Assembly (NCBI RefSeq): GCF_000427295.1
Contig: NZ_ATNM01000110.1
Span: 162,950 to 226,949, forward strand
DNA length: 64,000 bases
Reading direction: 5' to 3'
Origin: Cyclobacterium qasimii M12-11B
Lineage (GTDB): Bacteria; Bacteroidota; Bacteroidia; Cytophagales; Cyclobacteriaceae
The position numbers and the translations under genes are program-made. This document shows positions 9,701 to 19,820 of the stretch, one piece after another. A model generated the notes under the pieces. That model saw only the letters and a list, made by a program, of their open reading frames with translations, had not been told where the DNA came from and did no database searches. Position 1 is the first letter of the stretch; every line of letters starts with the position of its first letter.

Positions 9701-10458
9701 ACATCACATTTTTAGGAACTGGCACCTCTCAGGGTGTCCCGGTAATTGGTTGTAATTGTAAGGTCTGCTCCTCTTTGGATTTTCGAAACAAACGGCTCAG
9801 GTCTTCTATACACCTTGAAATAGATGGGCTAAGCCTTGTGATAGACACTGGCCCGGATTTCCGAACACAGATGCTTACAGAGGCTGTATCACGGCTAGAT
9901 GCGGTTATTTACACCCACGAGCATAAAGACCATACTGCAGGACTTGACGATATTCGCCCGTTTAATTTTAAGCAGCAAATGGACATTCCATTGTATGGAA
10001 CAAATCAAGTCCTGGAACAAATAAAAGGTGAGTTCTCTTATATCTTTGCCGAAACCAAATACCCAGGAGTGCCAAGGGTAATTCTCAATGAAATTTCCAA
10101 TTCACCATTTGAAATTCAAGGCATTCGAATCACTCCGATACAAGTGATGCACCACAAACTGCCAGTTTTCGGATACAGAATTGGAGACTTTACTTATATC
10201 ACTGATGCTAATTACATTTCACCAGAAGAAATTGAAAAAATTAAAGGAAGTAAGATTCTGGTTGTAAATGCTTTACAAATAAAACCACATATTTCCCATT
10301 TCACCCTTTCAGAAGCTTTAGATTTCATCAAACTAATCGCACCTGAAAAGGCATACCTAACGCATATTAGCCATCAGATGGGGACACATCAGGAAGTAAC
10401 GGCAACATTACCTCCAAACGTAGCCATATCCTATGATGGCCTGAAATTGCACCTTTAA
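9697..10458 (+). CDS. PhnP-like metallo-beta-lactamase-fold hydrolase
   Basis: 253 residues. It opens with MNITFLGTGTSQGVPVIGC, then CNCKVCSS, where the Cys residues match the structural zinc site of PhnP-type enzymes. The metal motif THEHKDHTAGLDD (HxHxDH) follows, with further ligands in MHHK, DANY and HISH. Family members are phosphodiesterases, including the cyclic ribose phosphate enzyme PhnP, but no other phn genes are here, so the substrate is unknown. The start is a TTG that overlaps the previous stop; no ATG is in frame upstream. Confidence 0.9.
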   Translation: MNITFLGTGTSQGVPVIGCNCKVCSSLDFRNKRLRSSIHLEIDGLSLVIDTGPDFRTQMLTEAVSRLDAVIYTHEHKDHTAGLDDIRPFNFKQQMDIPLYGTNQVLEQIKGEFSYIFAETKYPGVPRVILNEISNSPFEIQGIRITPIQVMHHKLPVFGYRIGDFTYITDANYISPEEIEKIKGSKILVVNALQIKPHISHFTLSEALDFIKLIAPEKAYLTHISHQMGTHQEVTATLPPNVAISYDGLKLHL

Positions 10459-10459
10459 C

Positions 10460-12023
10460 ATGCATCTTAATTACCACTTCTTTAAATTTTTATGCCCTGC
10501 CTTAAAAGATGAAATTTCAGGAGGCACAATTTCCGCCTGTTTTTCTCAAAACAAAGAAGAGCTCATCATTGAGATAAGCAAACTTGATGGAAGCCCTTTT
10601 TTTATCAGGGCTTTGTTACTGCCTTCGAATACAAGTATAAGTTTTCCCAAGGATTTTAAAAGGAGCAAAAAAAACAATGTTGATCTGTTCCCTGAAATAA
10701 TCGGTAAAAGAATTACTGACATCAAATTATTAAATTTTGAAAGGGCATTTCACCTTACTTTAGACGACACCCAGGCATTATTATTCAAAATGCATGGGAG
10801 CAGGTCAAACCTATTGTATTTCAAAGACCTGGGAACAACACCTTTTACCATCTTTAGAAAGGAGCTTAAAGAAGACATGGCTTTGACAATACCCGAACTT
10901 GAAAAATCCCTGGAATTAACGAAGGATAGGTTTTTGGAACTGGAGGGAAATGCTTCTCAATTTTTACCCACATTAGGTAAGCGCCCAAGGGCTTGGCTCA
11001 AAGAGGCGGGTTACCTGGAGGCAGATATGGAAACAAGGTTTTCACTGATGTGTGAGGTGATGGACATGCTCGAAAGTCCATTGTTCACTGTTTTCAACGA
11101 AAACGACAATTATTACCTCACCCTCTTACCTTGCGTATCTCCTATTGCAAGCACTGCAGATCCGCTAGAAGCTTGCAATATCTACTTTCAAAAAGCCGTA
11201 GTCAAAAAGAACTTTGAAAACGTTAAAAATCAATTGCTCCGCACCCTTACGGAGAAACGTAAGAAAACAGTAAATTATATAAGTAAAACGAGCCAGAAAC
11301 TGGAAGGGATGGAAAATGAACCCCCTCCTAGTCAAACGGCTGATATAATCATGGCAAATCTTCACCAGATCCCGGTGGGAACAGAGAAGGTGAGCCTTTT
11401 CGATTTTTATGCCAATGAAACAAGAGAAATAGCCTTAAAAAGAGGAGTGAGTCCACAAAAATTTGCCGAACAGCTATACAAAAAAGTAAAACAAAAAAAT
11501 TGAATTTGAGCAACTGCGTAAAAACCTGGCACAAAAGGAAAAAGACCTTGAAGAAATAGCTGCAGAAGAAGAATTCTTACATGATTCTGAGGACTTCAGA
11601 TCGATTAAGTCCTTAATTAAAACAGGAGATAGATTTTCAAAAGTTCAACCGCAGATACAGTTGCCCTATAAACGATTTGAAACAGAAGGGTTTGAAATTT
11701 GGGTAGGTAAATCAGCGAAAGCCAATGATGAATTGCTAAGAAGGTATACCTGGAAGGAAGACATCTGGCTTCATGCTAAAGATGTGGCAGGGTCTCACGT
11801 GATCATCAAAACCCAATCAGGGATGGTACCCACCAAGTTGGTTTTGGAACGAGCGGCAGCACTGGCAGCACACTATTCAAAAAACAAAACCGCCTCGCTT
11901 GCAGCAGTCATGTATACTCCTTGCAAGTATGTACGTAAAGTCAAGGGCTCTCTTCCAGGAGCCGTCAAAGTAGACCGGGAGAAGGTGATTTTAGTGAAGC
12001 CAGAAGGCCCGGAGGACATTTAA
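10460..12023 (+). CDS. NFACT/Rqc2 (RqcH)-family ribosome quality-control protein (frameshifted)
   Basis: Two adjacent frames make one 520-aa protein. The first stops at 11503 right after an A7 run (11493-11499); removing one A continues QKIEFEQLRKNLAQKEKDLEEI in the other frame. The NFACT-N domain (with MHGSRSNLLYF) comes first, then a coiled-coil middle and the NFACT-R domain FEIWVGKSAKANDELLRRYTWKEDIWLHAKDVAGSH. Relatives bind 50S subunits carrying stalled nascent chains and recruit tRNA-Ala for C-terminal alanine tailing. With the tmRNA gene further on, the window encodes parts of two rescue routes. Its start is 1 bp after the PhnP-like gene. Confidence 0.9.
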
Positions 12024-12124
12024 CCCATTACCCTACCGGAAATACGCTAAAGCTCTTAATGGCCTTAAATAAGAACAAGTAACAACTTAAAATTGACTCC
12101 CCTTTCCTGGGGGATTAAAACAAG

Positions 12125-12160
12125 AAATGGCTGCCCAACAAATCAGGCAGCCATTTTTTA
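12125..12160. terminator. Bidirectional terminator between the NFACT gene and pyk
   Basis: AAATGGCTGCC pairs with GGCAGCCATTT around a 10-base loop and is followed on the + strand by TTTTTT. Its position in the gap between convergent genes, and the A-run on the left side, suit use in both directions. Confidence 0.85.
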
Positions 12161-12215
12161 AATTTCATTTCTTCAATTGAAATGAAAATACATTCCAATT
12201 TTTTGAAGACGTCTA

Positions 12216-13646
12216 TTAATCCACAACGTGAATTTTCAACATATTGGTTCTGCCCTTCGCTTTGAGTGGCATACTTGCAGTATTAATGACGATGTCACCT
12301 GCAGCAACATGTTTTTCGGTTTTTAATCTTTCTTGAATATCCTGGAAGGTACCATCTGTTGAAACCTGGCTATCGTAGTAATAAGCCCTTACACCCCAAA
12401 CCAAACTAAGTTGGGTAAGTAACTTTTTATTTCGAGTAAAGATAAAAATATCTGCAGAAGGGCGGTGTGAGGAAATTCGAAGCGCCGTAAAACCAGAAGC
12501 CGTAATCCCCACGATTGCCTTAGCTTTTACATTTCTAGACAACCTACTTGCCATAAGCAATAAATTATTGCTCAAATAGCTATCTGTATCTTCAGGTATC
12601 TTATAAAGGTTATGGTAGATATCCGCATTGACTTCAATGTGATCAATGATACTGCTCATTGCTTTAACAGCGGCAATAGGGAATTTACCTGAAGCAGTTT
12701 CTGCAGAAAGCATTACTGCATCTGCACCGTCCAATACAGCTGTTGCCACATCATTGGTTTCTGCTCTGGTCGGCCTAGGGTTTACAATCATGCTTTCCAT
12801 CATTTGGGTAGCTATGATTACAGGCTTACAAGCGATCTTACATTTTTCCACCATTCTCTTCTGCCACAAAGGAACGATCTCCATAGGAACTTCAACTCCC
12901 AGGTCACCTCGAGCTACCATTATTGCATCTGTTGCATTTATGATTTCATCAATGTTTTCAAGCGCTTCAGGTTTTTCAATTTTGGCTACAATTTTACAGG
13001 ATTTCCCAGCTTTTTTAATTCTTTCTCTGAGGTCAAGAATATCTTCTGCAGTACGTACAAAAGACAAGGCGATCCAATCGACTTCATTTTCCAAGCCAAA
13101 CTCAAGGTCAATAAGGTCTTTCTCTGTAAGTGATGGTGCACTAATTTTGGTATTCGGTAGGTTGATTCCTTTTCTGGATTTCAACATTCCGCCATGTACT
13201 ACTGTACAATCCACATTTTTACCATCCGTACTAAGTACGACTAACTCTAAATTCCCATCATCAATCAGGATTCTGTCTCCCTTTTCAACATCGTTTGGCA
13301 AGTTTTGATAAACGGTACTTACCAATCTAGCCGTCCCTACCACAGGATCATTAGTTATGGTTATAGGATCTCCTGGTTTAATTAGCACCTCATTATTTTC
13401 AATCTCCCCCACTCTAATTTTTGGACCTTGAAGATCTTGCAAAATACCAGAACTAATATTCATGCTATCGTTCATTTCACGAATGGTTTTGATAACCGCT
13501 GCGTGAATACTATGATCGCCATGGGAAAAGTTCAACCTGAAAATATCAGCCCCTGCCATCACAAGCTCTGTAATGGTTTCCTTATTATTACTGGCAGGTC
13601 CAATAGTGGCTAAAATTTTGGTTTTATTAAAAATAGGTACTCTCAT
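12216..13646 (-). CDS. pyk: Pyruvate kinase
   Basis: 476 residues. It converts phosphoenolpyruvate and ADP to pyruvate and ATP. It starts with KTKILATIGPAS, and has FRLNFSHG, the active-site signature KIEKPEALENIDEII with the catalytic Lys, ARGDLGVE, ATQMMESM and NDVATAVLDGADAVMLSAETASG. The C-terminal regulatory domain is present. It lies 11 bp after the IPExxxVDY gene on the same strand, a pairing I know from many Bacteroidota genomes. Confidence 0.97.
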   Translation of the reverse strand: MRVPIFNKTKILATIGPASNNKETITELVMAGADIFRLNFSHGDHSIHAAVIKTIREMNDSMNISSGILQDLQGPKIRVGEIENNEVLIKPGDPITITNDPVVGTARLVSTVYQNLPNDVEKGDRILIDDGNLELVVLSTDGKNVDCTVVHGGMLKSRKGINLPNTKISAPSLTEKDLIDLEFGLENEVDWIALSFVRTAEDILDLRERIKKAGKSCKIVAKIEKPEALENIDEIINATDAIMVARGDLGVEVPMEIVPLWQKRMVEKCKIACKPVIIATQMMESMIVNPRPTRAETNDVATAVLDGADAVMLSAETASGKFPIAAVKAMSSIIDHIEVNADIYHNLYKIPEDTDSYLSNNLLLMASRLSRNVKAKAIVGITASGFTALRISSHRPSADIFIFTRNKKLLTQLSLVWGVRAYYYDSQVSTDGTFQDIQERLKTEKHVAAGDIVINTASMPLKAKGRTNMLKIHVVD

Positions 13647-13657
13647 TTTCTATTTAT

Positions 13658-14086
13658 TTAATATGTTAACAGGTTTTCTTTTGATTTTAACTTTATAGTA
13701 TCAATTTTCACTATGCTATGAATACCCTTTACTATAGAAAGGCCGTCAATATACGTATTTAAATCCACTTCATCTGTAAAGTCCTGGCAGAGTAAAAAGT
13801 AATCCATACTTTGGAGTTCAGGTATCAAGTATCTTGAGTGGCCACCTACCGGATAGGACTTATTTTTCAACAACTGGATGAATCCATGCTCTTTTTTAAT
13901 AATAAATTGAGAAATAATTAAATCGGGCTGATTTAAGAATTCCATATGGTAATCTTCTGCTTTTTTTAGATTAATTCCCAAAGCACCATTGATCAGCCAA
14001 GCCAATTTATAGTCCTTTAAAGGGGCTACAAGGCCTAAAAGATCAAAATCAAAGGTGGTTTCAAAAAGAAGTTTGCTTTTCTTCAT
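13658..14086 (-). CDS. IPExxxVDY-family protein
   Basis: 142 residues, soluble, without signal peptide. The motif LIPELQSMDYFLL is the family signature (IPExxxVDY, here with Met before Asp-Tyr). Function is unknown; the family is almost confined to Bacteroidota and usually sits beside pyk and divergent from acpP-fabF-rnc, exactly as here. The 11-bp gap to pyk implies one transcript. Confidence 0.88.
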   Translation of the reverse strand: MKKSKLLFETTFDFDLLGLVAPLKDYKLAWLINGALGINLKKAEDYHMEFLNQPDLIISQFIIKKEHGFIQLLKNKSYPVGGHSRYLIPELQSMDYFLLCQDFTDEVDLNTYIDGLSIVKGIHSIVKIDTIKLKSKENLLTY

Positions 14087-14234
14087 TCAGGAAGAATTTA
14101 AAAGCTCAAAGGTAAAAATTTTATTCCAACTTCAACCTTTCAGTGAAAGTTCTTAATTTAGTTTGTCATTTTTTTTGACATTAAGGTATATAATAATTTT
14201 CTTTGCGGAGTGTTTAAACTAAACTGATCACAAA

Positions 14235-14471
14235 ATGTCTGAAATTGCACAAAAAGTAAAAGCCATTATCGTTGATAAGTTAGGCGTCGAAGAATCTGAA
14301 GTTACTCCCGAAGCGAGCTTTACCAATGACCTTGGGGCTGATTCTTTAGATACTGTAGAACTTATCATGGAATTCGAAAAAGAATTCAACATTTCTATTC
14401 CGGATGACCAGGCTGAACAGATCGGTACGGTTGGTCAGGCTGTTAGTTATTTGGAAGCTAACGTAAAATAA
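14235..14471 (+). CDS. acpP: Acyl carrier protein
   Basis: 78 residues, very acidic. The Ser of [10 protein letters not shown] receives 4'-phosphopantetheine and carries the growing acyl chain in type II fatty acid synthesis. It is first in an acpP-fabF-rnc operon, 19 bp before fabF. An AT-rich promoter region with TTTGACA and CTTTG elements precedes it. Confidence 0.98.
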   Translation: MSEIAQKVKAIIVDKLGVEESEVTPEASFTNDLGADSLDTVELIMEFEKEFNISIPDDQAEQIGTVGQAVSYLEANVK

Positions 14472-14490
14472 CCACTACTTAAAATCATTT

Positions 14491-15744
14491 ATGAATTTAA
14501 GAAGAGTTGTAGTAACAGGTTTAGGTGCTCTTACACCAATCGGTAATACCGTTCCAGAATTCTGGGACGGTTTAACGAATGGTGTAAGCGGCGCTGCGCC
14601 TATTACCCGTTTTGATGCCTCAAAATTCAAAACCCAATTTGCCTGCGAAGTCAAAAACTTGGATGTCCTTCAATTTATGGACAGGAAAGAGTCCAGAAAA
14701 ATTGATCCTTATGCACAATATGCAATGGTAGCCGTAGCGGAAGCCATGGAGGACTCCGGACTTGACCTTGAAAAAATTGACCTTACTAGAGCCGGAGTAA
14801 TCTGGGGATCTGGTATTGGTGGATTAAAAACTTTCCAAGATGAAGTCACTGATTTTGCCGGCGGAGATGGTACACCAAGATTTAACCCCTTTTTCATCCC
14901 TAAAATGATAGCTGATATCGCTGCAGGGTTTATTTCCATTAAATATGGATTTCAGGGGCCAAATTTTGCTACCGTTTCTGCTTGTGCCTCAGCTACTAAC
15001 GCCCTACTGGATGCATTCAATTACATCCGACTGGGAAAAGCCAACGTCTTCATTTCTGGAGGATCGGAAGCTGCAGTAACTGAAGCAGGTGTAGGAGGGT
15101 TTAATGCTTTGAAGGCACTGTCTCAAAGAAATGATGACCCAAAAACTGCCTCCAGGCCTTTTGATAAGGACAGGGATGGTTTCGTTCTTGGGGAAGGAGC
15201 CGGTGCATTAATTTTGGAAGAGTACGAACATGCGAAAGCACGTGGAGCCAAAATTTATGCTGAATTGATCGGCGGTGGAATGACAGGTGATGCTTACCAC
15301 ATTACTGCACCTCACCCGGAAGGACGAGGAGCTGCCAACGTGATGAAATTCGCTCTGGAAGACGCCGGTTTAGAACCTGAAGCTATTGATTATATAAATG
15401 TGCATGGTACTTCTACTCCTCTTGGAGATCTAAGTGAAGTGAAAGCAATTAAAAAAATCTTTGGCGATCACGCGTATAAAATTAATATCAGTAGTACAAA
15501 ATCCATGACAGGTCACCTTCTGGGAGCTGCCGGTGCTGTAGAAGCCATAGCGTCGATTTTGGCTATGAGAAACAGTCTTATTCCTCCTACCATCAATCAC
15601 TTTACTGATGATGAAGAGGTGGATGAAAAATTGAACCTCACCTTTAATAAGGCCCAGAAAAAAGAAGTCAATGTAGTATTGAGTAACACTTTTGGATTTG
15701 GAGGGCATAACTGCTCCATCATCTTCAGAAAAATAGCAGAATAA
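14491..15744 (+). CDS. fabF: Beta-ketoacyl-ACP synthase II (FabF)
   Basis: 417 residues, normal length. It condenses malonyl-ACP with acyl-ACP to extend fatty acids. The catalytic Cys lies in VSACASATNA, the two His in HGTSTPLGD and STKSMTGHLLGAAGAVE, and the Gly-rich C-terminal NTFGFGGHNCSIIF is complete. It lies between acpP and rnc in the usual Bacteroidota order. Confidence 0.98.
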   Translation: MNLRRVVVTGLGALTPIGNTVPEFWDGLTNGVSGAAPITRFDASKFKTQFACEVKNLDVLQFMDRKESRKIDPYAQYAMVAVAEAMEDSGLDLEKIDLTRAGVIWGSGIGGLKTFQDEVTDFAGGDGTPRFNPFFIPKMIADIAAGFISIKYGFQGPNFATVSACASATNALLDAFNYIRLGKANVFISGGSEAAVTEAGVGGFNALKALSQRNDDPKTASRPFDKDRDGFVLGEGAGALILEEYEHAKARGAKIYAELIGGGMTGDAYHITAPHPEGRGAANVMKFALEDAGLEPEAIDYINVHGTSTPLGDLSEVKAIKKIFGDHAYKINISSTKSMTGHLLGAAGAVEAIASILAMRNSLIPPTINHFTDDEEVDEKLNLTFNKAQKKEVNVVLSNTFGFGGHNCSIIFRKIAE

Positions 15745-15746
15745 AT

Positions 15747-16490
15747 TTGAAATTACTTCGGTTGCTCAGAATTCAGGAGCTAACTTACAATAAGAAAGAT
15801 AAAAGGCTTGCTTTCGCTATTAAAAACATAGTGGGTAGCAAGCCTTTAAATTTATCTCTCTATAGACTTGCGTTCAGACACGTTTCTGCATCGAAGGAAA
15901 TAAAAGCCGGTGTAAAAATCAGTAATGAACGCCTGGAATACCTGGGTGATGCGGTATTGGGCACAATTGTGGCCGAATACCTTTTTCAAAAATTCCCCTA
16001 TCGTGATGAAGGTTTCTTGACCGAAACAAGATCTAGAATTGTAAATAGGGAAGCTTTGAACCAAGTGGGACAAAAGATAGGATTGCCTAAAATCGTAGAA
16101 TCCGAGATGGGCAGTAAAGTCCCTTACAGCTTCAAATCTCTTTACGGCGACACCCTTGAAGCCCTCATCGGTGCCATATACCTCGATAGAGGATATTACT
16201 TTTGTAGAAAATTCATAAACAGTAGACTGATCAATCCATTTTTTGATTTGGACAATATCATTGCTACTACCACCAATTTTAAAAGTAAAATCATTGAGTG
16301 GGCACAAAAAGAAAACAAAGAAATTGACTTTAACCTTAAATCTGTGGAAGGAAGCCAACGGTTTAAAGAGTTTAAAGTAGAATTGAACATCAATAGTGAG
16401 CCTTTCTCTGAAGGAAAAGGTGCAACAAAGAAAAAAGCTGAACAAGAAGCCGCTAGAATAGCCTGCGAAAAACTCCAAATAATCCCCTAA
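15747..16490 (+). CDS. rnc: Ribonuclease III
   Basis: 247 residues. It cleaves double-stranded RNA and processes rRNA precursors. The RNase III signature NERLEYLGDAVLG is at about residues 58-70, with the second acidic cluster in GDTLEALIGAIYLDRG. A double-stranded-RNA-binding domain fills the C-terminus (KGATKKKAEQEAARIACEKL). It starts 2 bp after fabF, at a TTG; the nearest in-frame ATG (N of NER) would remove the first helices, so I keep the TTG. Confidence 0.96.
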   Translation: MKLLRLLRIQELTYNKKDKRLAFAIKNIVGSKPLNLSLYRLAFRHVSASKEIKAGVKISNERLEYLGDAVLGTIVAEYLFQKFPYRDEGFLTETRSRIVNREALNQVGQKIGLPKIVESEMGSKVPYSFKSLYGDTLEALIGAIYLDRGYYFCRKFINSRLINPFFDLDNIIATTTNFKSKIIEWAQKENKEIDFNLKSVEGSQRFKEFKVELNINSEPFSEGKGATKKKAEQEAARIACEKLQIIP

Positions 16491-16528
16491 ATCCAAGCAT
16501 TCTCATTTCGGTCTCAAAATAAAATATC

Positions 16529-18385
16529 ATGTCTCCATTACTTCTGGCTGGCGCCACACTCAATCAAACTCCACTGGATTGGGAAGGAAACCTGGAAAAC
16601 ATCTTTCAGGCAATTTCCCTGGCAAAAGAAAAAAAAGTTGACCTTTTGTGTTTTCCGGAACTATGTATTACTGGTTACGGAAGTGAGGATTTATTTTTAA
16701 GCTATTGGTACCCAAAGAAAGCACTCGAAAAAATTAAAAAAATCCTTCCACATACAGAAGGTATTACTGTATTTGTAGGCCTCCCAATCAGGATAAACAG
16801 CCATGTCTACAATTGCATGGCTGTCTTGGAAAACCAAGAGATCCTGGGCTTTGTACCCAAGCAATTTTTAGCAATAGACGGTGTTCATTATGAAGCCAGG
16901 TGGTTTACTCCCTGGAAAGCTGGAGAAGAAATCTCCTTAGAATGCTTTGATTCCCAATACCCTTTTGGGGATCTCATTTTTGAAAAAAACGGCCACAAAT
17001 ATGGCTTTGAAATCTGTGAAGACGCATGGAGAAGCAGTAACAGGCCCGGATACCGCCTCAAAGAACGTGGTGTTGACATTATTTTCAACCCTAGTGCCAG
17101 CCACTTTGCCATGGGCAAAAGTGAGCAAAGAGAAATATTAGTTACAGAAAGCTCAAGGGACCTGGGAGTGGCTTACCTTTATGTTAATTTGCTTGGCAAT
17201 GAAAGTGGGCGAATGATATTTGATGGGGAAATACTTTATTCCGAACAAGGTCAGTGTTTGGTAAAAAACAAGTTGCTCTCTTATCAATCTTATCAATTGG
17301 CAACAGTAACCTACCCTGCTCAAGAGCCAAAGCCATTAAAACTAGAACACAGTTTACATACCAAAAATGAGGAATTCATGGCAGCCTCCACTTTAGCGCT
17401 GTTTGACTACCTTAGAAAAAGCAGAAGCAGGGGTTTTGTCCTTTCACTTAGCGGTGGAGCAGATTCATCCTCCATAGCCATACTTGTGGCCGACATGGTA
17501 AAAAGGGGAGTGAAGGATCTTGGAAAAGCCATGTTCTTGAAAAAAATCAATCGTACTTCTGACATTGACCCAGAAAGCAGTATTCAGGAGATCACAGGAA
17601 AACTTTTTACCACAGCCTACCAAGGAACAAAAAACTCCTCCGATGCTACTCTAAATAGTGCCCGCAACCTAGCGAAGAGTTTGGGTGCAACCTTTCACCA
17701 TTGGACCATCGATGAGGAAGTGAACTCTTACACCAGGAAAATTGAAAAAGCTTTGGGCAGGGAACTAACATGGGAACAAGATGACATCGCCCTTCAAAAC
17801 ATCCAGGCAAGGGCACGTTCACCCATCATATGGATGATAGCCAATATTAAAAACTACCTACTTCTGAGCACCTCTAATCGAAGTGAAGGTGATTTAGGCT
17901 ATGCCACAATGGATGGTGACACCAGCGGCAGTATATCACCTATAGCGGCAGTGAGCAAAGACTTTATTTTACAGTGGTTACAATGGGCTGAAAAGGAAAA
18001 GGGCTATGATGGTTTAAAGGAAGTCAATGCCCTCCAACCCACCGCAGAATTAAGGCCTCAGGAGCAGAGTCAGACTGATGAAGAAGACCTTATGCCCTAC
18101 CCTATCATCTCTGCCATTGAAAAATTAGCCATAAGAGACAGGAGGTCTCCAATGGATGTATACCTGATTTTGAAAGAAGAAATTTCTCTTGAACCATCTC
18201 TTTTAAAAGCTTACATTGCCAAATTCTTTAGGCTTTGGTCAATCAATCAATGGAAAAGAGAACGTCTAGCGGTTTCCTTTCATTTGGATGAATTTAATGT
18301 AGACCCTAAGACCTGGTATCGTTTCCCTGTACTTTCCGGAGGGTACCGGGAGGAGCTGGCACTAATGGAAACCCTTGAAGAATAA
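16529..18385 (+). CDS. nadE: Glutamine-dependent NAD+ synthase
   Basis: 618 residues in two domains. The N-terminal nitrilase-fold amidase releases ammonia from glutamine; FPELCITGYG holds its Glu and FEICEDAWR its Cys. The C-terminal synthase joins ammonia to nicotinic acid adenine dinucleotide; its ATP-pyrophosphatase loop is SLSGGADSSSIA, followed by STSNRSEGDLGYATMDGD. It belongs to the long bacterial form. It follows rnc by 38 bp and precedes lgt by 32 bp on the same strand. Confidence 0.95.
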   Translation: MSPLLLAGATLNQTPLDWEGNLENIFQAISLAKEKKVDLLCFPELCITGYGSEDLFLSYWYPKKALEKIKKILPHTEGITVFVGLPIRINSHVYNCMAVLENQEILGFVPKQFLAIDGVHYEARWFTPWKAGEEISLECFDSQYPFGDLIFEKNGHKYGFEICEDAWRSSNRPGYRLKERGVDIIFNPSASHFAMGKSEQREILVTESSRDLGVAYLYVNLLGNESGRMIFDGEILYSEQGQCLVKNKLLSYQSYQLATVTYPAQEPKPLKLEHSLHTKNEEFMAASTLALFDYLRKSRSRGFVLSLSGGADSSSIAILVADMVKRGVKDLGKAMFLKKINRTSDIDPESSIQEITGKLFTTAYQGTKNSSDATLNSARNLAKSLGATFHHWTIDEEVNSYTRKIEKALGRELTWEQDDIALQNIQARARSPIIWMIANIKNYLLLSTSNRSEGDLGYATMDGDTSGSISPIAAVSKDFILQWLQWAEKEKGYDGLKEVNALQPTAELRPQEQSQTDEEDLMPYPIISAIEKLAIRDRRSPMDVYLILKEEISLEPSLLKAYIAKFFRLWSINQWKRERLAVSFHLDEFNVDPKTWYRFPVLSGGYREELALMETLEE

Positions 18386-18417
18386 ATCAACGACAAACAT
18401 CAAAAACATAATAACCC

Positions 18418-19605
18418 ATGATCAATAGTATTTTGTATTACGTCGTATGGAGTCCAAATCCTTCGATTTTTTCAGGATTTGACAGGTTACGCTGGTACAG
18501 CCTGCTTTTTGCATTAGGCTTTATTATCTCCCAACAGTTCATGATCCATTTCTTTAAAAAAGAAGGGCATGATGAAAACCTGGTGGATAAATTGACAATT
18601 TACATGGTATTGGCTACCATCATTGGCGCCAGACTTGGCCACGTTTTATTTTATGAGCCGGAGCGCTACCTGAGCAATCCCATAGACATCTTGAAGGTCT
18701 GGGAAGGTGGCCTGGCAAGTCATGGTGCAGCCATCGTTATCCCTATTGCTATATGGCTATATGTCAGAAGAACCCCCGGTCAATCTTATTTATGGGTTGT
18801 AGACAGGGTTGTTATCGTAATAGCCTTGACTGGAGCTTTGATTCGTTTCGGCAACCTGATGAATTCAGAAATAGGTGGTATGCCCACTGGTACGGACAGT
18901 GGATTTGTCTTTGCTCGAGATACAGAAGAAATTCTGCACACAATGAAACTCCCAATATCTTCTATCAAAGCCTATAAGCCAGCAGACCGACAAAGTGAGC
19001 TTTCTGGAACAGGACGTGTTCCCGTTAACTTTGACATTGAAATTGATAAAGGAGGTTTTGATGAAGCAAATCTAAGAGCTGTGCTTGAGAGAGATGTCAA
19101 GTATGCATTGACTCGGTTCAATAGCTCAAAAAAATACATGGCAGAAGACCCCGAAACACCTTTGAATTTGGAGATAAAAGATCAAGGGGATCATTATCTG
19201 GCAGTGGTGAAAACATTTGGTCAAGCCAAATACCCCACTCAAATTTATGAGTCCCTCACTTATTTATTGATTTTCATCTTGCTATTTATTGGGTGGACCA
19301 AATACAAGTCTAGAATACCCGAAGGCTTATACCTGGGATTATTTCTCATATCCGTTTTCGGAATGCGGTTCTTTTGGGAGTTTTTCAAAGAAAACCAAGT
19401 GGACTTTGAAGACAACCTCACCCTTAACATGGGACAAACGCTAAGTATTCCATTGGTCGTTATCGGCCTGGGTTTTGTTGTTTATTCTTTAACGAATAAA
19501 AGAAAAAAACCATCCAGAACTAAATCAAGGGACAGGGTCATGGCCCTGTCCTCCCCAAGGGTGACATCTCCCTATTCTCTTGATTCCCATCCATCCACCT
19601 TTTAA
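18418..19605 (+). CDS. lgt: Prolipoprotein diacylglyceryl transferase, with a long insert
   Basis: 395 residues, longer than the usual 260-290. It adds diacylglycerol to the lipobox Cys of prolipoproteins in the inner membrane. The family signature appears in [21 protein letters not shown] and [14 protein letters not shown], where the Arg and Asn are conserved. An insert of about 100 residues (roughly 170-270), mostly charged, separates this from the last helices and probably folds in the periplasm. The final 27 codons (19525-19605) run antisense through the end of yidD and look like low-complexity readthrough, so the functional protein may end earlier in evolutionary terms. Confidence 0.93.
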   Translation: MINSILYYVVWSPNPSIFSGFDRLRWYSLLFALGFIISQQFMIHFFKKEGHDENLVDKLTIYMVLATIIGARLGHVLFYEPERYLSNPIDILKVWEGGLASHGAAIVIPIAIWLYVRRTPGQSYLWVVDRVVIVIALTGALIRFGNLMNSEIGGMPTGTDSGFVFARDTEEILHTMKLPISSIKAYKPADRQSELSGTGRVPVNFDIEIDKGGFDEANLRAVLERDVKYALTRFNSSKKYMAEDPETPLNLEIKDQGDHYLAVVKTFGQAKYPTQIYESLTYLLIFILLFIGWTKYKSRIPEGLYLGLFLISVFGMRFFWEFFKENQVDFEDNLTLNMGQTLSIPLVVIGLGFVVYSLTNKRKKPSRTKSRDRVMALSSPRVTSPYSLDSHPSTF

Positions 19606-19746
19606 AACGCCATGTTTCATAATGGCCTCTTTGGCATATTGACTGCAGGTAGGGTAATACCTGCAAGACCTGGGAATCAAAGGAGAAATAGCATATTGAT
19701 AAATCAAAATGGGAAATACTGCAATATTTTTCACTATTCTCTTCAC
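19525..19746 (-). CDS. yidD: Membrane protein insertion efficiency factor YidD
   Basis: 73 residues, complete. It carries the family core [21 protein letters not shown] and [24 protein letters not shown]. YidD aids membrane insertion together with YidC, at the inner membrane surface through an amphipathic helix. Its 3' end overlaps the 3' end of lgt by 81 bp on the opposite strand. The conservation of the YidD sequence shows that this strand is under selection in the overlap. Confidence 0.94.
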   Translation of the reverse strand: MKRIVKNIAVFPILIYQYAISPLIPRSCRYYPTCSQYAKEAIMKHGVLKGGWMGIKRIGRCHPWGGQGHDPVP

Positions 19747-19820
19747 TTTTTCGTATTTACACTAAACAAGTCTATTTTTAAAAATAAAGTTCTGTTTCTA
19801 AAATCAAAATTAAGATTCAA

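Noticed and set aside
11493..11503. Programmed frameshifting as explanation for split genes
   Set aside because: The breaks occur in nine unrelated genes, in both directions and at different sites, without slippery heptamers or consistent downstream structures.
12646..13308. 220-codon frame antisense to pyk
   Set aside because: Shadow of the highly conserved pyruvate kinase coding strand.
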